NCBI RefSeq assembly: GCF_051020955.1
Contig: NC_135027.1
Coordinates: 8,472,532 to 8,536,531, forward strand
From: Megalopta genalis
Taxonomy: Eukaryota > Arthropoda > Insecta > Hymenoptera > Halictidae
Length of the DNA: 64,000 nucleotides
Direction of reading: 5' to 3'
Each line of letters opens with the position of its first letter. The stretch's first letter is position 1. Under the pieces are notes generated by a model. It was not told the DNA's origin. It did not search any database and worked only from the letters and a program-made list of their open reading frames with translations. This document shows, piece by piece, positions 1 to 11,703 of the stretch. The translations under genes and the position numbers were made by a program.

Positions 1-2480
1 TAATGTAAATTTAATTATAATGTAAAACGTAAATTTTTATGTGTAGTTAATCATAAACCACGTGGTCGCTAAAAATAAAGCACGCTAAAATAAATAAATT
101 TATAATAATAATAACTACTAATATAATAATAACTAATAATAACTACTAAATTTATAATAATAATAACGTAACATCCCATATAAAGCGATTCGAATCGCCG
201 AACGAAATCCGAGAACAACGAAAAACTTCGGGTCGACGTCATTGAACTATCCGAACAGCGTGTGACACTAAAAGTCATTTGTCCATAGCGGGGGGGAAAA
301 AACGTTGCCGCAGAAAACTGTCTCAAGTGCTTTCGCTTTATATCCGCCGACTACGGGCAGAGTGCGCGTAGCGAAGGTGCATTCAAATGCAGAAGGGGAT
401 TTCGTTGAATAGGACGAGGAGAGTCCGCAACCAACATCTGATTTTCCTGGCCAGTTTCCTTCCAATCATCCGAGTGGATTGGTTGAAATTTTCCTTGAGC
501 GTCACATACGCCCCAACATCCCATCCCCGCACGGCGTGCATTCATTCGGCGTGCAACAACGCACACAGTTTCTCGCGCACGTAACGCCGCCCGTATGCGC
601 ATGTAATAATATTCTTTATATCGTCGCACTCGTACGGACCACTTGGCTCCGAACGCGACCCGAAAACTGTACATTTGCTTATTAAAACCGGCCCGCGACG
701 CGGAACATTGTGGACGAAACTATCGGGGAGGGTATAAAGCAACGTGTGCACATGCAAATTAAGATGAGCATGTACCGGCGAAATACGCCGGTCGGTTTAC
801 GTGGCAAGTATTCCTGTAAACTCGCGCCACGCGAAAGAAGAAACGAAAGGCAACGATATGGCGTTGGTGTCTGGAATAGGATAATCGAATTTGCCTCCGT
901 GTCGGGTCGGAATTCTTTCGAACGGATGATTTTCGTTTTAAATACAAATGATTCCAGAGTGCTTCGAGACGCTTTGCATAGTCTGCATATAGGTGTTTTA
1001 CTTGAAATAAAGTTAGCCAAATTTTGTTCGTTGTCGCGTTTTGATCGAAATATTTTCCACTTTTTGGTGGCATGTACTAATCTGTAATTGAAATAATTAT
1101 GTGTAACAGATCTCTGTAAGGTTTTAATTAATTGACACGTTCGTAATTAATCAAATAATTCATGAAGGACTAGTAAAATTATTTATATATTGTAATGTAT
1201 CTATTCCTTGTTAATCTTATCGAAATATCAATGATAATACTCAAAATAATATTTATATGGTTTCATGCATATGATAACAATTCAAGAGAACACTGTAAGT
1301 AGTAGAAGACTGCATAGTTCAGACACACGTTTAAATCATTACATTATTGTAGAAACAGAAGAAAAACGACTTGAAATATTGGAATTATTTATACCATAAC
1401 TTTATTAATTATTATAACATAATTTTTCCGATATCGAACGATACAACGAACACGAAACTTCTTATAATACCAGCGAATCACAAAATAAAATATCCCTGAT
1501 GAATGGATTTGCTTAACGCCAGATTTATATACTACTGATTTACTACTTACTAATTCCTTAATTTACGATTATCCAGATCGTAAAGATACATTTACGAGTT
1601 ATTTATTCGATGCATGCGTTACTTGCGGCAAATGTTACGATAACGCTCGTCCAAAATCAGAATAAGTGTCTCATTATTGCTTTTATAAGCCAATATAAAA
1701 CAGCTGCTTTCAGTGCTCCGTGAATCTAGTGTTAAGAAATCGCGAAGCAAGAGATTCCCGAACGTCGTCAGAAATATCAACAAGCATCCCGACAACAGCT
1801 GATGCGTCCAAGAATATCTGCTAACAAATTTCGTCGACACCGCTCGTAAACTACCAACAGCTCGAGGACTCGATAACGCAACATAATTCCTCGTCTAGCT
1901 GTTAAGATAAAATCGTGGTTGCAATATTTCTCGTCGGAACCGGCGGGACACGAGGGAGAAAACGCCGTGGCTGAGAAAGAGAGAAAAGAGAGAGACAGAG
2001 AGAGACGTGGGAGAGAATCGCGGATGTGGACGAAACACAGGGATTTCGCCGTGGTGGGATCCGAGGGAAAAACGAAGGTCACGATCGAAGAATGTCATGC
2101 CAGCATCGGGGGGTTATTGCGCAAAGTTATGTGGTAGTGCAGCGACTGTTGAATATGAAATTGGACAATACGCGTAGGCGAAAGGGTTTTGGCAGGGCGA
2201 GCGCGGGGAGAAAGCGTGCCGGGAAAAATGCATCTTGATTTCTGTGTTTCTAACGGGACGTGAAATCAGTAGTGAATGGAAATACACGGTGGTCCCCGGA
2301 GGGCGAAGCTTCTTTTGTCGGGGAAATGAAAAGTTTTCCCATTGAATATGTTTTACGGCACGCGCCGCTGACGTGCGTCCGCGCCGAGCAGCGCCGAGAG
2401 GTCGAGAGTGTGAACCGAGCGTGTAAGTGGTTATTCGAGAACGCGAGAAACTGTTCGACTAGGTAAACCTGCACGACTAG
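1..2480. other. No gene recognised; AT-rich flank and purine-rich tract
   Basis: I see no convincing coding sequence. The first 180 bases are rich in TAATAA-type triplets. A GA-rich purine tract lies at about 1973-2020. Short open frames of 60-125 codons occur on both strands but overlap each other and show no recognisable domain. Confidence 0.6.
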
Positions 2481-2490
2481 GCTAGAAGAG

Positions 2491-2760
2491 CTAATTACTG
2501 TGCCCTGTTGGCAGCCTACGGGAGTTTTCGCTGCTTAACCACGCAACTTTAGCCATTTAAATGACATTTCTTAAGAACCGAAAGGTTCTCAAAATTTCTT
2601 TCGTCGACAAAAACTTTCTCGTTGCACAACTATCAAATCTCCTTTGAATATTAGGAGAAAGAACGAAAAAGTTCTGGAGCCAATTACCGTGTGCCTGCGA
2701 TCTACAAAAATCGCTTACCGTGCCTCGGTTACTGTGCTCCCTCCCTGAATAACTGTGCGC
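2491..2760. repeat. Cluster of a degenerate TTACTGTGCC motif
   Basis: The core TTAC(T/C)GTGC or a close variant recurs at about 2493, 2682, 2714, 2728 and 2749, always in the same orientation. The last three are spaced 14-21 bases apart, like a short decayed tandem repeat. A similar pair occurs at 33811-33839 in the arm of another element. The family is not recognised. Confidence 0.45.
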
Positions 2761-3213
2761 GACACACACATAAATTTCATACTTAACGTAGTACTTTCGT
2801 AAATTCTGTATCCTATAAAAAAGATTTAATATAACAATAAGTCATTTAAATGTTCTCATTCGAGATGATTGCTTCAATGAAATACCATGATTGCGTCTCT
2901 TCTCTTTAAAAATATATGACAGAGATAATGGTGACAAGGGTGATTGGTTATCCCACAGTAACCGGCTCCGGTATCCTACATTGCGGTAATGGAACGAGAT
3001 TAACTTCTTCCCAAATCTTTCCGAATCGTTGGGGTCTCTAAGTCACCGGATTCCTCGCATACTATAGTTCACGCTTAGCTATCGCCGTCCTTATCTCGAG
3101 AGCTAGAGCTCCAGGAATTATAGCGTTGGAAGGAACTACCTTCCTTCGGCTCCTTCATTGTCGATCGTGTCAAAGTCGTCTCCGAGATTCCCGGGAATAA
3201 TCGAGTTCCGAGC

Positions 3214-3900
3214 TTGAAATTCGAAGCTCTCGCCGCACTGATTGTTAATATTAATTTACAAGTCTGAAATTATCGATTGGACCTCGCGGAATTACTTATA
3301 TAGCGATGCACTGATATACCGATGTTACGATTGCAAGCTCGTAAACTGGAAAGTATTTTTTTCACGAGGTAAAATATCGAATGTTCGAACGTCGGAAATA
3401 ATTAGTCTGTTCAAATAAAATTTGATAGAAATTCGTAACTTCGAAAATACCATAATCCGTTTCTGCTATCGCGTATAGTTTTTATGTAATTCCAACTTGA
3501 ATCACCGAAACTCGATGTTTGAAATGAAAACATCGATATTTCAAACGAAGTTCGATATTTGCTTGCAAATGGAGTGTTAATATGCTGACCGATTACTGCT
3601 CGACACTCAAACGGGATGTTCCACAGGCCAAATATTCCAGAAAATCAACAAGTTCGCATATTGGGTAATGTTTTATGCCTTGTAAATATATAGCATCGCA
3701 ATGATTATTGAATATTGCTCGTGTTACTCGAAAACCTTACGCGATGGAAAAAACCGAACTCCATGCTTGAATTTAGTGTAAAAAATACTATTAATATCAC
3801 ACGTTAAACATTGTGTAACAAACAATGAGTCAAATTTTGTAGGCAAGTGTTATCAGCAGTTTTTTTATGTCCCCTAAGAGTGCATATCCGAGTACAGAGG
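3214..3900 (+). repeat. Unnamed dispersed repeat, copy 1
   Basis: Two blocks align in order and orientation with 42354-42793. The first is 3214-3339 (shared core TGAAATTCGAAGCTCTC at its start). The second is 3848-3900 (shared TTATCAGC, then a TCCCCT(A/G)AGA(A/G)TGCATA-like core). The sequence between the blocks is diverged. No open frame or terminal repeat is visible, so this is an old non-autonomous element or a segmental duplication. Confidence 0.6.
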
Positions 3901-5114
3901 ATATATATATTTCTATTGTATAATAAGAATAATATTTATAATATATATTTAAATGTATTAATATATTTCTATTATATAATAAGAATAATATTTCTGTGAA
4001 AATGGAAAAGTACATATTTAACTTTTGTTTTATTTAACAAACTTTGTTAGGAACACCAATTATTCAATTGTACAATCAGCATAAATGGATTTGATAGTAT
4101 TGAAAAATGATATTAAGAACGTGGTTAAATTTATATTATATCATGGACGATATATCATGTTAATCAAAATATTATACACGTTAATACACATTGCCAAATT
4201 ATGATCGCAACTCTAAAAAGCTTGAAATGCGAAGCCGTATATAATAAAAGAGAAAATATTCAAAATACTTTTGCAAAGCCTTCCAGTGACACTCGGTTGA
4301 TTTCAAAACGTTCTGTATTTCCTAAAATATTGTGATTGATTAAGGATCCTTATTGATAAAGGACGCAAGGCTCCGCTAATGGAAATCGAAGTGCAGAAAA
4401 TTTTGCCGGGGTCTGAAACACCCCGGTGCACGGTTTCCGAGTTAAGAAAGGGTCAACAAGACTTTCTTGGAACCATCTCGACCACACTACTGCGAATCAG
4501 GATCCGATAAGTGCCGTTCCACAAAACGCTTGTGGAACAACCGAACTATTTCGAAATCGTATTGCTTTGTTGAGGGCCTGTTACCAAATAGAAATGCGAA
4601 TACGATTCTGCTGTGGACTTGAAAATAATGTTTATTTTTCAGAGATCTCCGACAATAATTTCTATCTTTTCGTGTGTACAATTATTTTAGGTTAAAATTA
4701 ATAATAATAATAATAATAGTAACAATTAGATTGCGGATTTTATGCATTTATGGGAAACATGTACAGTTGAAACGTGTAATAGTGAACAAATTCGAGGAAA
4801 CTGAAAATGTTGATATGTTATTTACATATATGCGAACTTATTCAATTTACTTAAGAGAGAAACAAGACTGTACTTGGTTTCAATATTCTGCAGTTGAAAT
4901 AGACGATTTTTAATTTGTATTAAGATTACGCAATCTAGTATAATATTTCATATATAACATAATATATAATATAATACCCGTAACGGACGGAGAGTTACAT
5001 GTGTGACGAGTAGGTTTATAATAAAAATAGTGAAAATTCCAGGTAATTACAATCTTTTCATCGTTATAAAGCAACTAATCCATTAGTTCCTCCTAGGATT
5101 CGGTAGGTTCAGTA
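3901..5114. other. No gene recognised; AT-rich
   Basis: AT-rich sequence with a short TA tract after 3900 and an (ATA)n run near 4700-4722. Near 4731 is one copy of the motif TTTATGCATTTATGG, which recurs in diverged form elsewhere in the window. The open frames here are short and compositionally random. Confidence 0.6.
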
Positions 5115-5118
5115 TTAA

Positions 5119-5357
5119 CCCTTTGCAGTCGAAGCTATTTTAATTCGAAATCGAAAATATATTTCCCGATCTGCAGTATTTCCATTTTATATGATTTATT
5201 GCAGTTTATGCATATGAAATTGAGTCAATTGGCAAATACAGTACTTCCAGTTCTTTAAATATAAACCAAGCTAATAATATAAAAACTTGCAAAATACTTG
5301 CAAAAATGGTATAGCAAATTTGGTGACGCCTCAGAGTCGCCACTCGAGTGCAAAGGG
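5119..5357. mobile_element. TTAA-flanked MITE (piggyBac type), 239 bp
   Basis: The element has inverted ends, CCCTTTGCAGTCGA on the left and the complement of CCCTTTGCACTCGA on the right, with one mismatch. It is bounded by TTAA at 5115-5118 and 5358-5361, the target duplication typical of piggyBac transposons. It has no coding capacity. The right subterminal region matches the left end of the piggyBac relic at 7231 at 27 of 35 aligned positions, so the two probably belong to related subfamilies. Confidence 0.85.
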
Positions 5358-5361
5358 TTAA

Positions 5362-6297
5362 AAGGGCAAGGAAAAAGCGCGCGGAGCGACACCGAACACG
5401 TTAACGCTGAACTTCGCTGCTAATAAATCCGATCTAAGACCGGCCATAATTCGCGGCAAGAAGAAGGACGAAGGTGCGCGACTGTTTATCCCGGAATTCA
5501 TCGGCTGGTTATTATCGCGAGTTTTCATCCGATTCGAGTTCGTTCCGCCATGCTTGAAGAGGCGAGCCTGCACGCGATCCTGATCTCGTCACCGTGCAGA
5601 CTTCCAATTATTTGATATACGAGAACGTTCCGTTGGTTCGTTCTCCTTTTTTTTTCTTTCGTCCCCGTCGTTCGTTGCACCGACGTGTTGCAACGTGACC
5701 GCGCCGCTACATAATGCACCGAATGAGATGGATGGGCGCACGACTACACGCGAGGCGAGGCCGTCTCGTGCGGGGAAAGAAATTGGAAATGTAGGATAAG
5801 TATTTCCGCGGGAAGTTCCCCGTTTTTTTTTCGGGTGAACGAAATTTGCGTAGTCACGAGCAGCCAGTATTTTCGGCCGCTGCCGGTTTAACAGGCTCGC
5901 CGCGGCCAGGAATAATGAAACGAAGCAGTCAAGTTCCACTTTAGAAGTGCAGTTTCGAAGTGACCTCTGATTCCTCTTCATGAACCGCGTACTTAAAATG
6001 GCTAGTACCTGTATCCTTGCTCCTCCCGTGCGTTATATTTTCGGCTCTCGTTTCTTGTCCTTTTCTTTTTTTAGACAAGAATTCGCAAAAATGTTTCGGC
6101 AACCGATGCAGAATTTTTACCGATCCCTTTTTATACACGAGTTTCGCCGCGGTTTCGCTTAACGAACGAAAAAATGAAACTACTGTTATCGAGAAACAAA
6201 CAACGGATCGTTGCGCGGAATAAAAATTTCGCCGCATCTGCCGCTAATGACGTTTCTGTTCGCGGTCTTATGATAATTGGTTTGCTTCGTGGTTACT
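5362..6297. other. No gene recognised; CpG-rich stretch
   Basis: Moderately GC-rich and CpG-rich sequence with several T tracts (5648-5657, 5822-5830). Open frames up to 130 codons exist on the minus strand, but their predicted products are low-complexity and match no family I know. Confidence 0.55.
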
Positions 6298-6318
6298 TTA
6301 ACCCTTTAGGCACGACGC

Positions 6319-6420
6319 GCCACTATAGTGGCTTTCACGGATGTCATCTTTCAGAACGACACGCCACTATAGTGGCGTTCGCGGATGTCATCTCTCTGGA
6401 CGACGCGCCACTATAGTGGC
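6319..6420. repeat. Three 44-bp-spaced palindromes GCCACTATAGTGGC
   Basis: Perfect 14-bp palindromes lie at 6319-6332, 6363-6376 and 6407-6420, exactly 44 bp apart, inside near-identical 44-bp tandem units next to the left end of element A. Repeated subterminal motifs of this kind are often transposase-binding sites; that role is inferred here. Confidence 0.85.
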
Positions 6421-6521
6421 TTGCTCTAGTAGCTCACTCGCTCATCGTTTGAACCAAATAATCCTCTTCATATGCATTGTTTCACACTTCTTTTGTCTTC
6501 ACATCGATTTACAACAGTCTA

Positions 6522-6888
6522 CAGTGTGTCCCAAAAATGTCTCGCAATCCGGAAATGGCGGATTCCTCGGTTCATTTGAAGCAACTTCTTCCTTTACAAA
6601 AATTTTCTCCGAGGCACCGTTAACGAATTATTAACGAAAGACAGTGATCAATAAGAATCGAGTACGGCTGACGCGAGGCGGCCCAGCCAACCAGCGCACG
6701 AAGCCCAGTTCCGCTCATTGGCTCGATCGCCACGCGCCAGCTGAGCTCGCCTCTCATTGGTCACTGTTTTTCGTTGATAACTCGTTAACGGTGCCTCGGA
6801 GAAAATTTTTGTAAAGGAAAAAGTTGCTTTAAATGGCCTGAGGAACCCGCCACTTTCGGATTGCGAGACATTTTTGGGACACCCCCTG
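6522..6888. mobile_element. Palindromic TA-flanked MITE, family 1, copy 1 (367 bp)
   Basis: The element is bounded by TA at 6520-6521 and 6889-6890. The left end is CAGTGTGTCCCAAAAATG and the right end read in reverse is CAGGGGGTGTCCCAAAAATG. Complementarity continues inward for about 145 bp and then, with more mismatches, through most of the centre, so nearly the whole element can fold into one hairpin. TA duplication and CAG termini suit Tc1/mariner-type mobilisation. It is nested in element A. Confidence 0.88.
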
Positions 6889-6981
6889 TATATACAGTAT
6901 CAGATTCTGTACAGTACACATCAGATTCTGCCGTCCAGAGAAATAGCCTCGCACAGAATTCAGCCGTACCTAAAAGGTTAA

Positions 6982-7226
6982 CCGTTTGAGTTCCCGGGGG
7001 TTATTCAGAAAACACGGTCGAAAATTGGCGAACAGCGTTAATAGTGCTTGTCTTAATTGATTGCGAAGAGAACCAAGCGGCACGATAGCGCTCGTCAAGA
7101 TCGACAAACGCAACAAGAAGAAAAAAAAAGTGAGAAAAAGCAGCTATGCGATGTACGTGCGTCACTAAAGTTTGATCGCGACGCACGATCTGAACAGCGC
7201 GATCGCGCTGCTTGGAACTCAAACGG
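6982..7226. mobile_element. Element B: TTAA-flanked MITE, 245 bp
   Basis: It has perfect 13-bp inverted ends, CCGTTTGAGTTCC. The flanking TTAA sites are 6978-6981, shared with element A, and 7227-7230, shared with element C. It has no coding capacity. The end sequence differs from those of A and C, so this is a separate family. Confidence 0.85.
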
Positions 7227-7368
7227 TTAACCCTTAGCGGACGAGAGGCGACTCTCGGTCGTCACGGCGTTTCGCGCGGCAGGACGAATGGCGAGTGAGA
7301 GGCGACAATCGGTGTTTATGTTAGATTTCGTTATCTCCAACATTATCCAACCTACTGTTTTATGTGAA

Positions 7369-8088
7369 AGTCCCTGAAGTGGTGGCGCAAATTATTTTTC
7401 CGGGGACTGGAAATTTGTTTAACACGTTGAATGCCACGCCGGTTTTACAGAAATTGCCCGCGGCGCCACGATGAATTTTCTTTTATGTGATACATATAAT
7501 GTTGAAATATTATCTGCAATAGATAAGTTACAGAGTATAACCATGTTTGACATGTTAATTGCGACAGGGGCCACTGTTTGAATTGACGATGGTAATAATA
7601 CAAAATTTTAGATATTGACATTTGTATTAAATTATATATATTTCTATCAATTTGGGCGCGCCGGTCACCGGTGGCTCCCATGGCGTCACCGCCAAGTTAA
7701 GTGCCGGTCACCGGTGACCCCCGTGGCGTTCAACGTGTTAATCAATTCGTACATTCTCTACAAACATGTAAAAAGACAGAGAAACGAACAGCTAGTTACA
7801 CAATTGAACTTTCGCAAAATTTTGATCAACAAATTGAGAGGAGATTTTTGTCAACCACGAGATAGATCTTCAAGTTCGACATCCAACTTTGACGAAATTC
7901 GTCTAAACGGGAAACTGCATGTAATTGTTACTGGCACAAAGAAAGATTGTAAAGTTTGTTCCAGTCGAAACAAACCAGGGGGAAGACATGAGACGACCTG
8001 TTTCTGTGATACATGTCCAGATAAACCAAGAATGTATCTTGGTCAATGTTTTATAAACTATCACACCAAACGAAACTACAAATCATAA
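7369..8088 (+). pseudogene. piggyBac transposase C-terminal remnant, interrupted
   Basis: The downstream part (7738-8088) encodes INSYILYKHVK and then a cysteine-rich C-terminal domain. Within the open frame that begins at 7615, its residues are C112, C115, H125, C129, C131, C134, C145 and H150, the pattern of the piggyBac C-terminal zinc-binding domain; it stops with TAA at 8086-8088. The first 41 codons of that frame come from the inserted MITE. Across the MITE, 7369-7418 reads LKWWRKLFFRGLEIC in the matching frame, which is the segment that should precede LINSYILY. An in-frame TGA lies just upstream (about 7360), where the internal deletion seems to end. The catalytic domain is absent, so no activity is expected. 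Confidence 0.85.
7423..7737. mobile_element. Nested TTAA-flanked MITE inside the piggyBac relic (315 bp)
   Basis: Bounded by TTAA at 7419-7422 and 7738-7741. The left end CACGTTGAATGCCACG and the right end (reverse) CACGTTGAACGCCACG are inverted repeats with one mismatch. The right half contains a duplicated segment (about 7651-7680 and 7703-7727) built on GCCGGTCACCGGTG. Its insertion splits the transposase frame of element C and must postdate it. Its ends share CAC(G/A)TT(G/A)AA with the MITE at 23949. Confidence 0.88.
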
Positions 8089-8273
8089 TTTTTGTAAAAT
8101 TATATTCATAAAATTGTGAATATAGATAAACTAACGAAACATAACGTTTTTGTAAGATAATTTATACGTAAGATCATTTTATTGTACCATATAAAACACT
8201 CGACATATTTGCAAAAATCGCCTCGTCCTGCTATCTGACTCGGCCGAAAAAGTTGTCGTCCGCTAAGGGTTAA

Positions 8274-9229
8274 TAATCGCAAAGAACTTCAATTTCATCG
8301 GTTTGAAGGTACGATTTCAAACATCGCGGTTCCTTCGAAACGGCGCAGCAAAATATTGTACACCGTTGCACTCGGCGAGCGTTGCACGTTACTTGTGCAA
8401 GCACATGAATAGCAAATGATTGAATACACCGATTGAATAATTTCATAAAAAGCAACCTGTTAAGTATTAAACAGAAATCCGTTCACCATGTTGGTAATTT
8501 TATCGAGTTTCAAATAAAGCAAACATCCCGTCGGGAATTTGCAAATTTTTTTCGTAAATATCCTTTATATATATATATGTATATTCGTGTATTATAAATA
8601 TGCATTCTCCTTTGCAGTGCTTTCTCGGGCATCGGCGCGTGCGAAGGTTTTTTGTGAATAAATTTGTATATTTAAAAAGGCATTATTCATCCTCTTCGCC
8701 GAGAAATTCGACGGAGCGCGTGTATTTACGTGCGATTATCGATTTCAGTCGGTTTGTGTAAATTTCAAATAATCTGTTACACGGGGCCCGAGACTTCAAT
8801 TTTGCGATGGACATCTATTGTATGATACGTCGCTATCCTCGCTTCCATTGAGTCGTGCACGTCGCCGTTGGCAGGTTGCTATAGTTCGGGGACGTCGTAT
8901 GTTGAAAATGGAGTCTCTCCAACAATTCTGCTATTTTGAATTAAATTTTCTTTCGGTATAACGTAATTATGCTTTTCGAATATGAAATAAAATATTGCTT
9001 AGAGACTGTACCTTTCATTTGAATGTGTTTTACAGAACTCCTCTCGTATGAATTCATAGAATTCTTTTGGTCTAGTTACGGAAAACATTATGTATGAATT
9101 TGAAATTTTCATACTTGAAAATATTAATATTTTAATTTTAATTTTATTGTGAATTGCGAACTTTGTTCAAATATTATTAATTTTATTATTATTATTAATA
9201 TATTATATTTATAAATATGAAGACATATA

Positions 9230-9267
<38 letters not shown>

Positions 9268-11170
9268 TATTATATATATTATATATATATACATTAAATT
9301 ACTATTTATTATTAATTTTGGTAACTGATTAAATACATACAGTTCGTTGTTATCGGGTTTACATCATTATAAATCATCGCTCATCCTTCAATTGAAAATA
9401 TTCATGAAAATTAGTATCCAAACCAAAAAAGTGATTTCCTTAATTCTCAAGTAATTCTAAAACATTTATTCCTGTAAATAGAAACGAATTGTAAGACGAT
9501 CTTAGATGTTAATAACTTCGATAAATTTTACAATCTTCTCGTTCTGGCTCCGAGTCCTGAAAGTAGCAGATTACTCATCGAGTACCCAATTAATCCACAC
9601 AGGATAAGTTTCCTAATTTAACGGAAACGGAATGGAACGTTTAAGTATGAAATTAGTGCGATTCGTTATCTTTAATTTAACGCTCGCCGTTAACGCGACC
9701 TTAGCACCAATTCACCGCGTACAAATTGTGTCGTTATGCGGTGAAAAAGTTAGGATATCTTAGAACCCGCGATGCACGTGTATCCGAGGACACGGTCTTT
9801 CCAAGGCCATGATAAATCCTCCGCTTGAAAAGAAGGTATAGATCTTTCGTATCGTCCCTTTTTCCCAGCGCCGGTTTCACGCAACATTCGTACTTATTAT
9901 AGTCGGTTCACCGACCCCGGCGGCGGCGGCGGCGCTACCACGAAAATTTAGTGACTCCTTGAAATATAGTCGGAGTCCTGTCTTTGTGTTTCGTTACTTT
10001 CGTTACGCATTGGAGCGTTCCAACCTAACGAACTTCCTGATTCCTCGGCGAAATGTTAAATCTCTCTTGACGAACACAGGGCCCCTCTGAACTCGTGCTT
10101 CTACATTGTTCGCCGGGCAATTTAATCTCAGAAGATCCACGAAATGAAAGTAACCAATCTAAAGAAATGATTACATCGCAAACAAAACGAAAATGGGCTG
10201 AGCTTTCACGAGAATTTCAAAATAACAGCATCCTCAAGTTAGCGATAGTTGCTCATAAATAATTTATTGTAATATTAAAGTTTATATCATATTACATAAA
10301 TTATATAACATTACGCAAATATTGTATAAATATTTAATAAATATCGTGTCAATTGTAGTGCTGCATAAATTCTTGTTTTTATTAAACTTCGGATTTTATG
10401 AAGTTAGGCGAATCCAGTGTAGCTGTATACATAATATAGTCACGCACACACCGACACGTGTTCGTTTGCCTTTGAATGAAACAGCACGGTAATACGCAGC
10501 AAGTTTCCAAAGATAATATTGTTTATCAGTTCGCGAGTTTGCGTCCGTAATCAGAGTCGCGAGAAAACTTACGATCGCTAAAGGGGGCCGTTTGACGAGA
10601 GTTTAAACGACGGGATGCGTCTGATCCATTGCCAGATCAGCGGGTTTAACATTCAACTTGAAATCAGTGCCGAGATCGCTAACGAGTATGTAATTCGAAC
10701 GAGTCACTCGTCTATTATTATCGGCGGATCTACTGTTATCATCTTCCGATCAATATTGCCGTGAGAGCCGTCGCAGTCAAACAAAGGACCCCGTGCGCTG
10801 CTGCAATAACCACTTTAAAAAACGGCAAAAAATTATCATGGTTTCGTACGTGGTGCATGTAACGAGCAGATCAAACCGATTCGGATTCAGCTGCCTAACG
10901 ACGGAGCGGAACGTCGAATCGCTTCAGGAATCGGCGGATAAAGAGCTTTTGCGATTCAATGACTGCCGATTGATATCCTCATCCTCGTCCTTCCGTTATT
11001 TTTTTGCGGCGATATTGCGAGCTCGAACTTGCAAATGAAAATATTATCTTCCTTTTCGAAGTGACGATATCGACGTTGATTAAATGTTAATGACATTTCA
11101 CGCGGGAGAAACGCGAAAAATTCATTTTAGACAAAATTCACGTCGCCATTATTATTAATGGTGTAACGTA
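8274..11170. other. No gene recognised; includes (ATT)n/(TA)n tract
   Basis: Mixed AT-rich and CpG-rich sequence. An (ATT)n microsatellite runs at about 9231-9265 and passes into (TA)n to about 9291. A short GGC run lies at 9921-9933. An 81-codon frame at 10793-11038 shows no recognisable domain. Confidence 0.55.
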
Positions 11171-11173
11171 GAA

Positions 11174-11703
11174 GACTAATATTGCTAATAAATAATATGG
11201 AATTCTAATGTTACTAATAAATAATATAGAATTCTAATATTACATATAAATAATATAGAATTCTAATATTACATATAAATAATATAGAATTCTAATATTA
11301 CATATAAATAATGTAGAATTCTAATATTACATATAAATAATATAGAATTTTAATATTACATATAAATAATGTAGAAAATCTAATATTACATATAAATAAT
11401 ATAGAATTCTAATATTACATATAAATAATGTAGAAAGTCTAATATTACATATAAATAATGTAGAAAGTCTAATATTACATATAAATAATGTAGAAAGTCT
11501 AATATTACATATAAATAATGTACAAAGTCTAATATTATGTATAAATAATATAGAATTCTAATATTACATATAAATAATATAGAATTCTAATATTACATAT
11601 TAATAATATAGAATTCTAATATAACATATAAATAACGTAGAAAGTCTAATATTACCAGTGAATAATATAGAAAGGTTAATATTACAAGTAAATAGTATAG
11701 AAG
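11174..11703. repeat. 29/30-bp AT-rich minisatellite, about 18 copies
   Basis: The unit contains TAATATTACATATAAATAAT followed by one of two variants. Type 1 has ATAG then AATTC (29 bp); type 2 has GTAG then AAAGTC (30 bp). The two types are interspersed in runs. Copies are head to tail with no spacers. The flanks decay gradually on both sides. Confidence 0.92.

Larger units (their letters stand above)
6302..6977. mobile_element. Element A: TTAA-flanked element, 676 bp, with nested MITE
   Basis: It is bounded by TTAA at 6298-6301 and 6978-6981. The ends are imperfect inverted repeats: CCCTTTAGGCACGAC against CCTTTTAGGTACGGC read from the right. The left subterminal region holds three 44-bp-spaced copies of the perfect palindrome GCCACTATAGTGGC. 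The right subterminal region has a related CTCTGGACG segment in inverse orientation. A separate palindromic MITE (6522-6888) sits inside. No transposase is present, so this is a non-autonomous piggyBac-type element. Confidence 0.8.
7231..8269 (+). mobile_element. Element C: internally deleted piggyBac relic, 1039 bp
   Basis: Perfect 14-bp inverted ends (CCCTTAGCGGACGA) are bounded by TTAA at 7227-7230 and 8270-8273. It keeps about 130 bp of 5' end, then jumps to the 3' part of a piggyBac transposase gene and a 3' non-coding tail (8089-8269). A second TTAA element (7423-7737) has landed in the coding part. Intact piggyBac elements are usually over 2 kb, so most of the transposase, including its catalytic region, is missing. 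Confidence 0.9.

Noticed and set aside
11174..11703. 29-bp repeats resembling a CRISPR array
   Set aside because: The units are directly adjacent with no unique spacers, are AT-rich, and sit in a eukaryotic context. It is a minisatellite.
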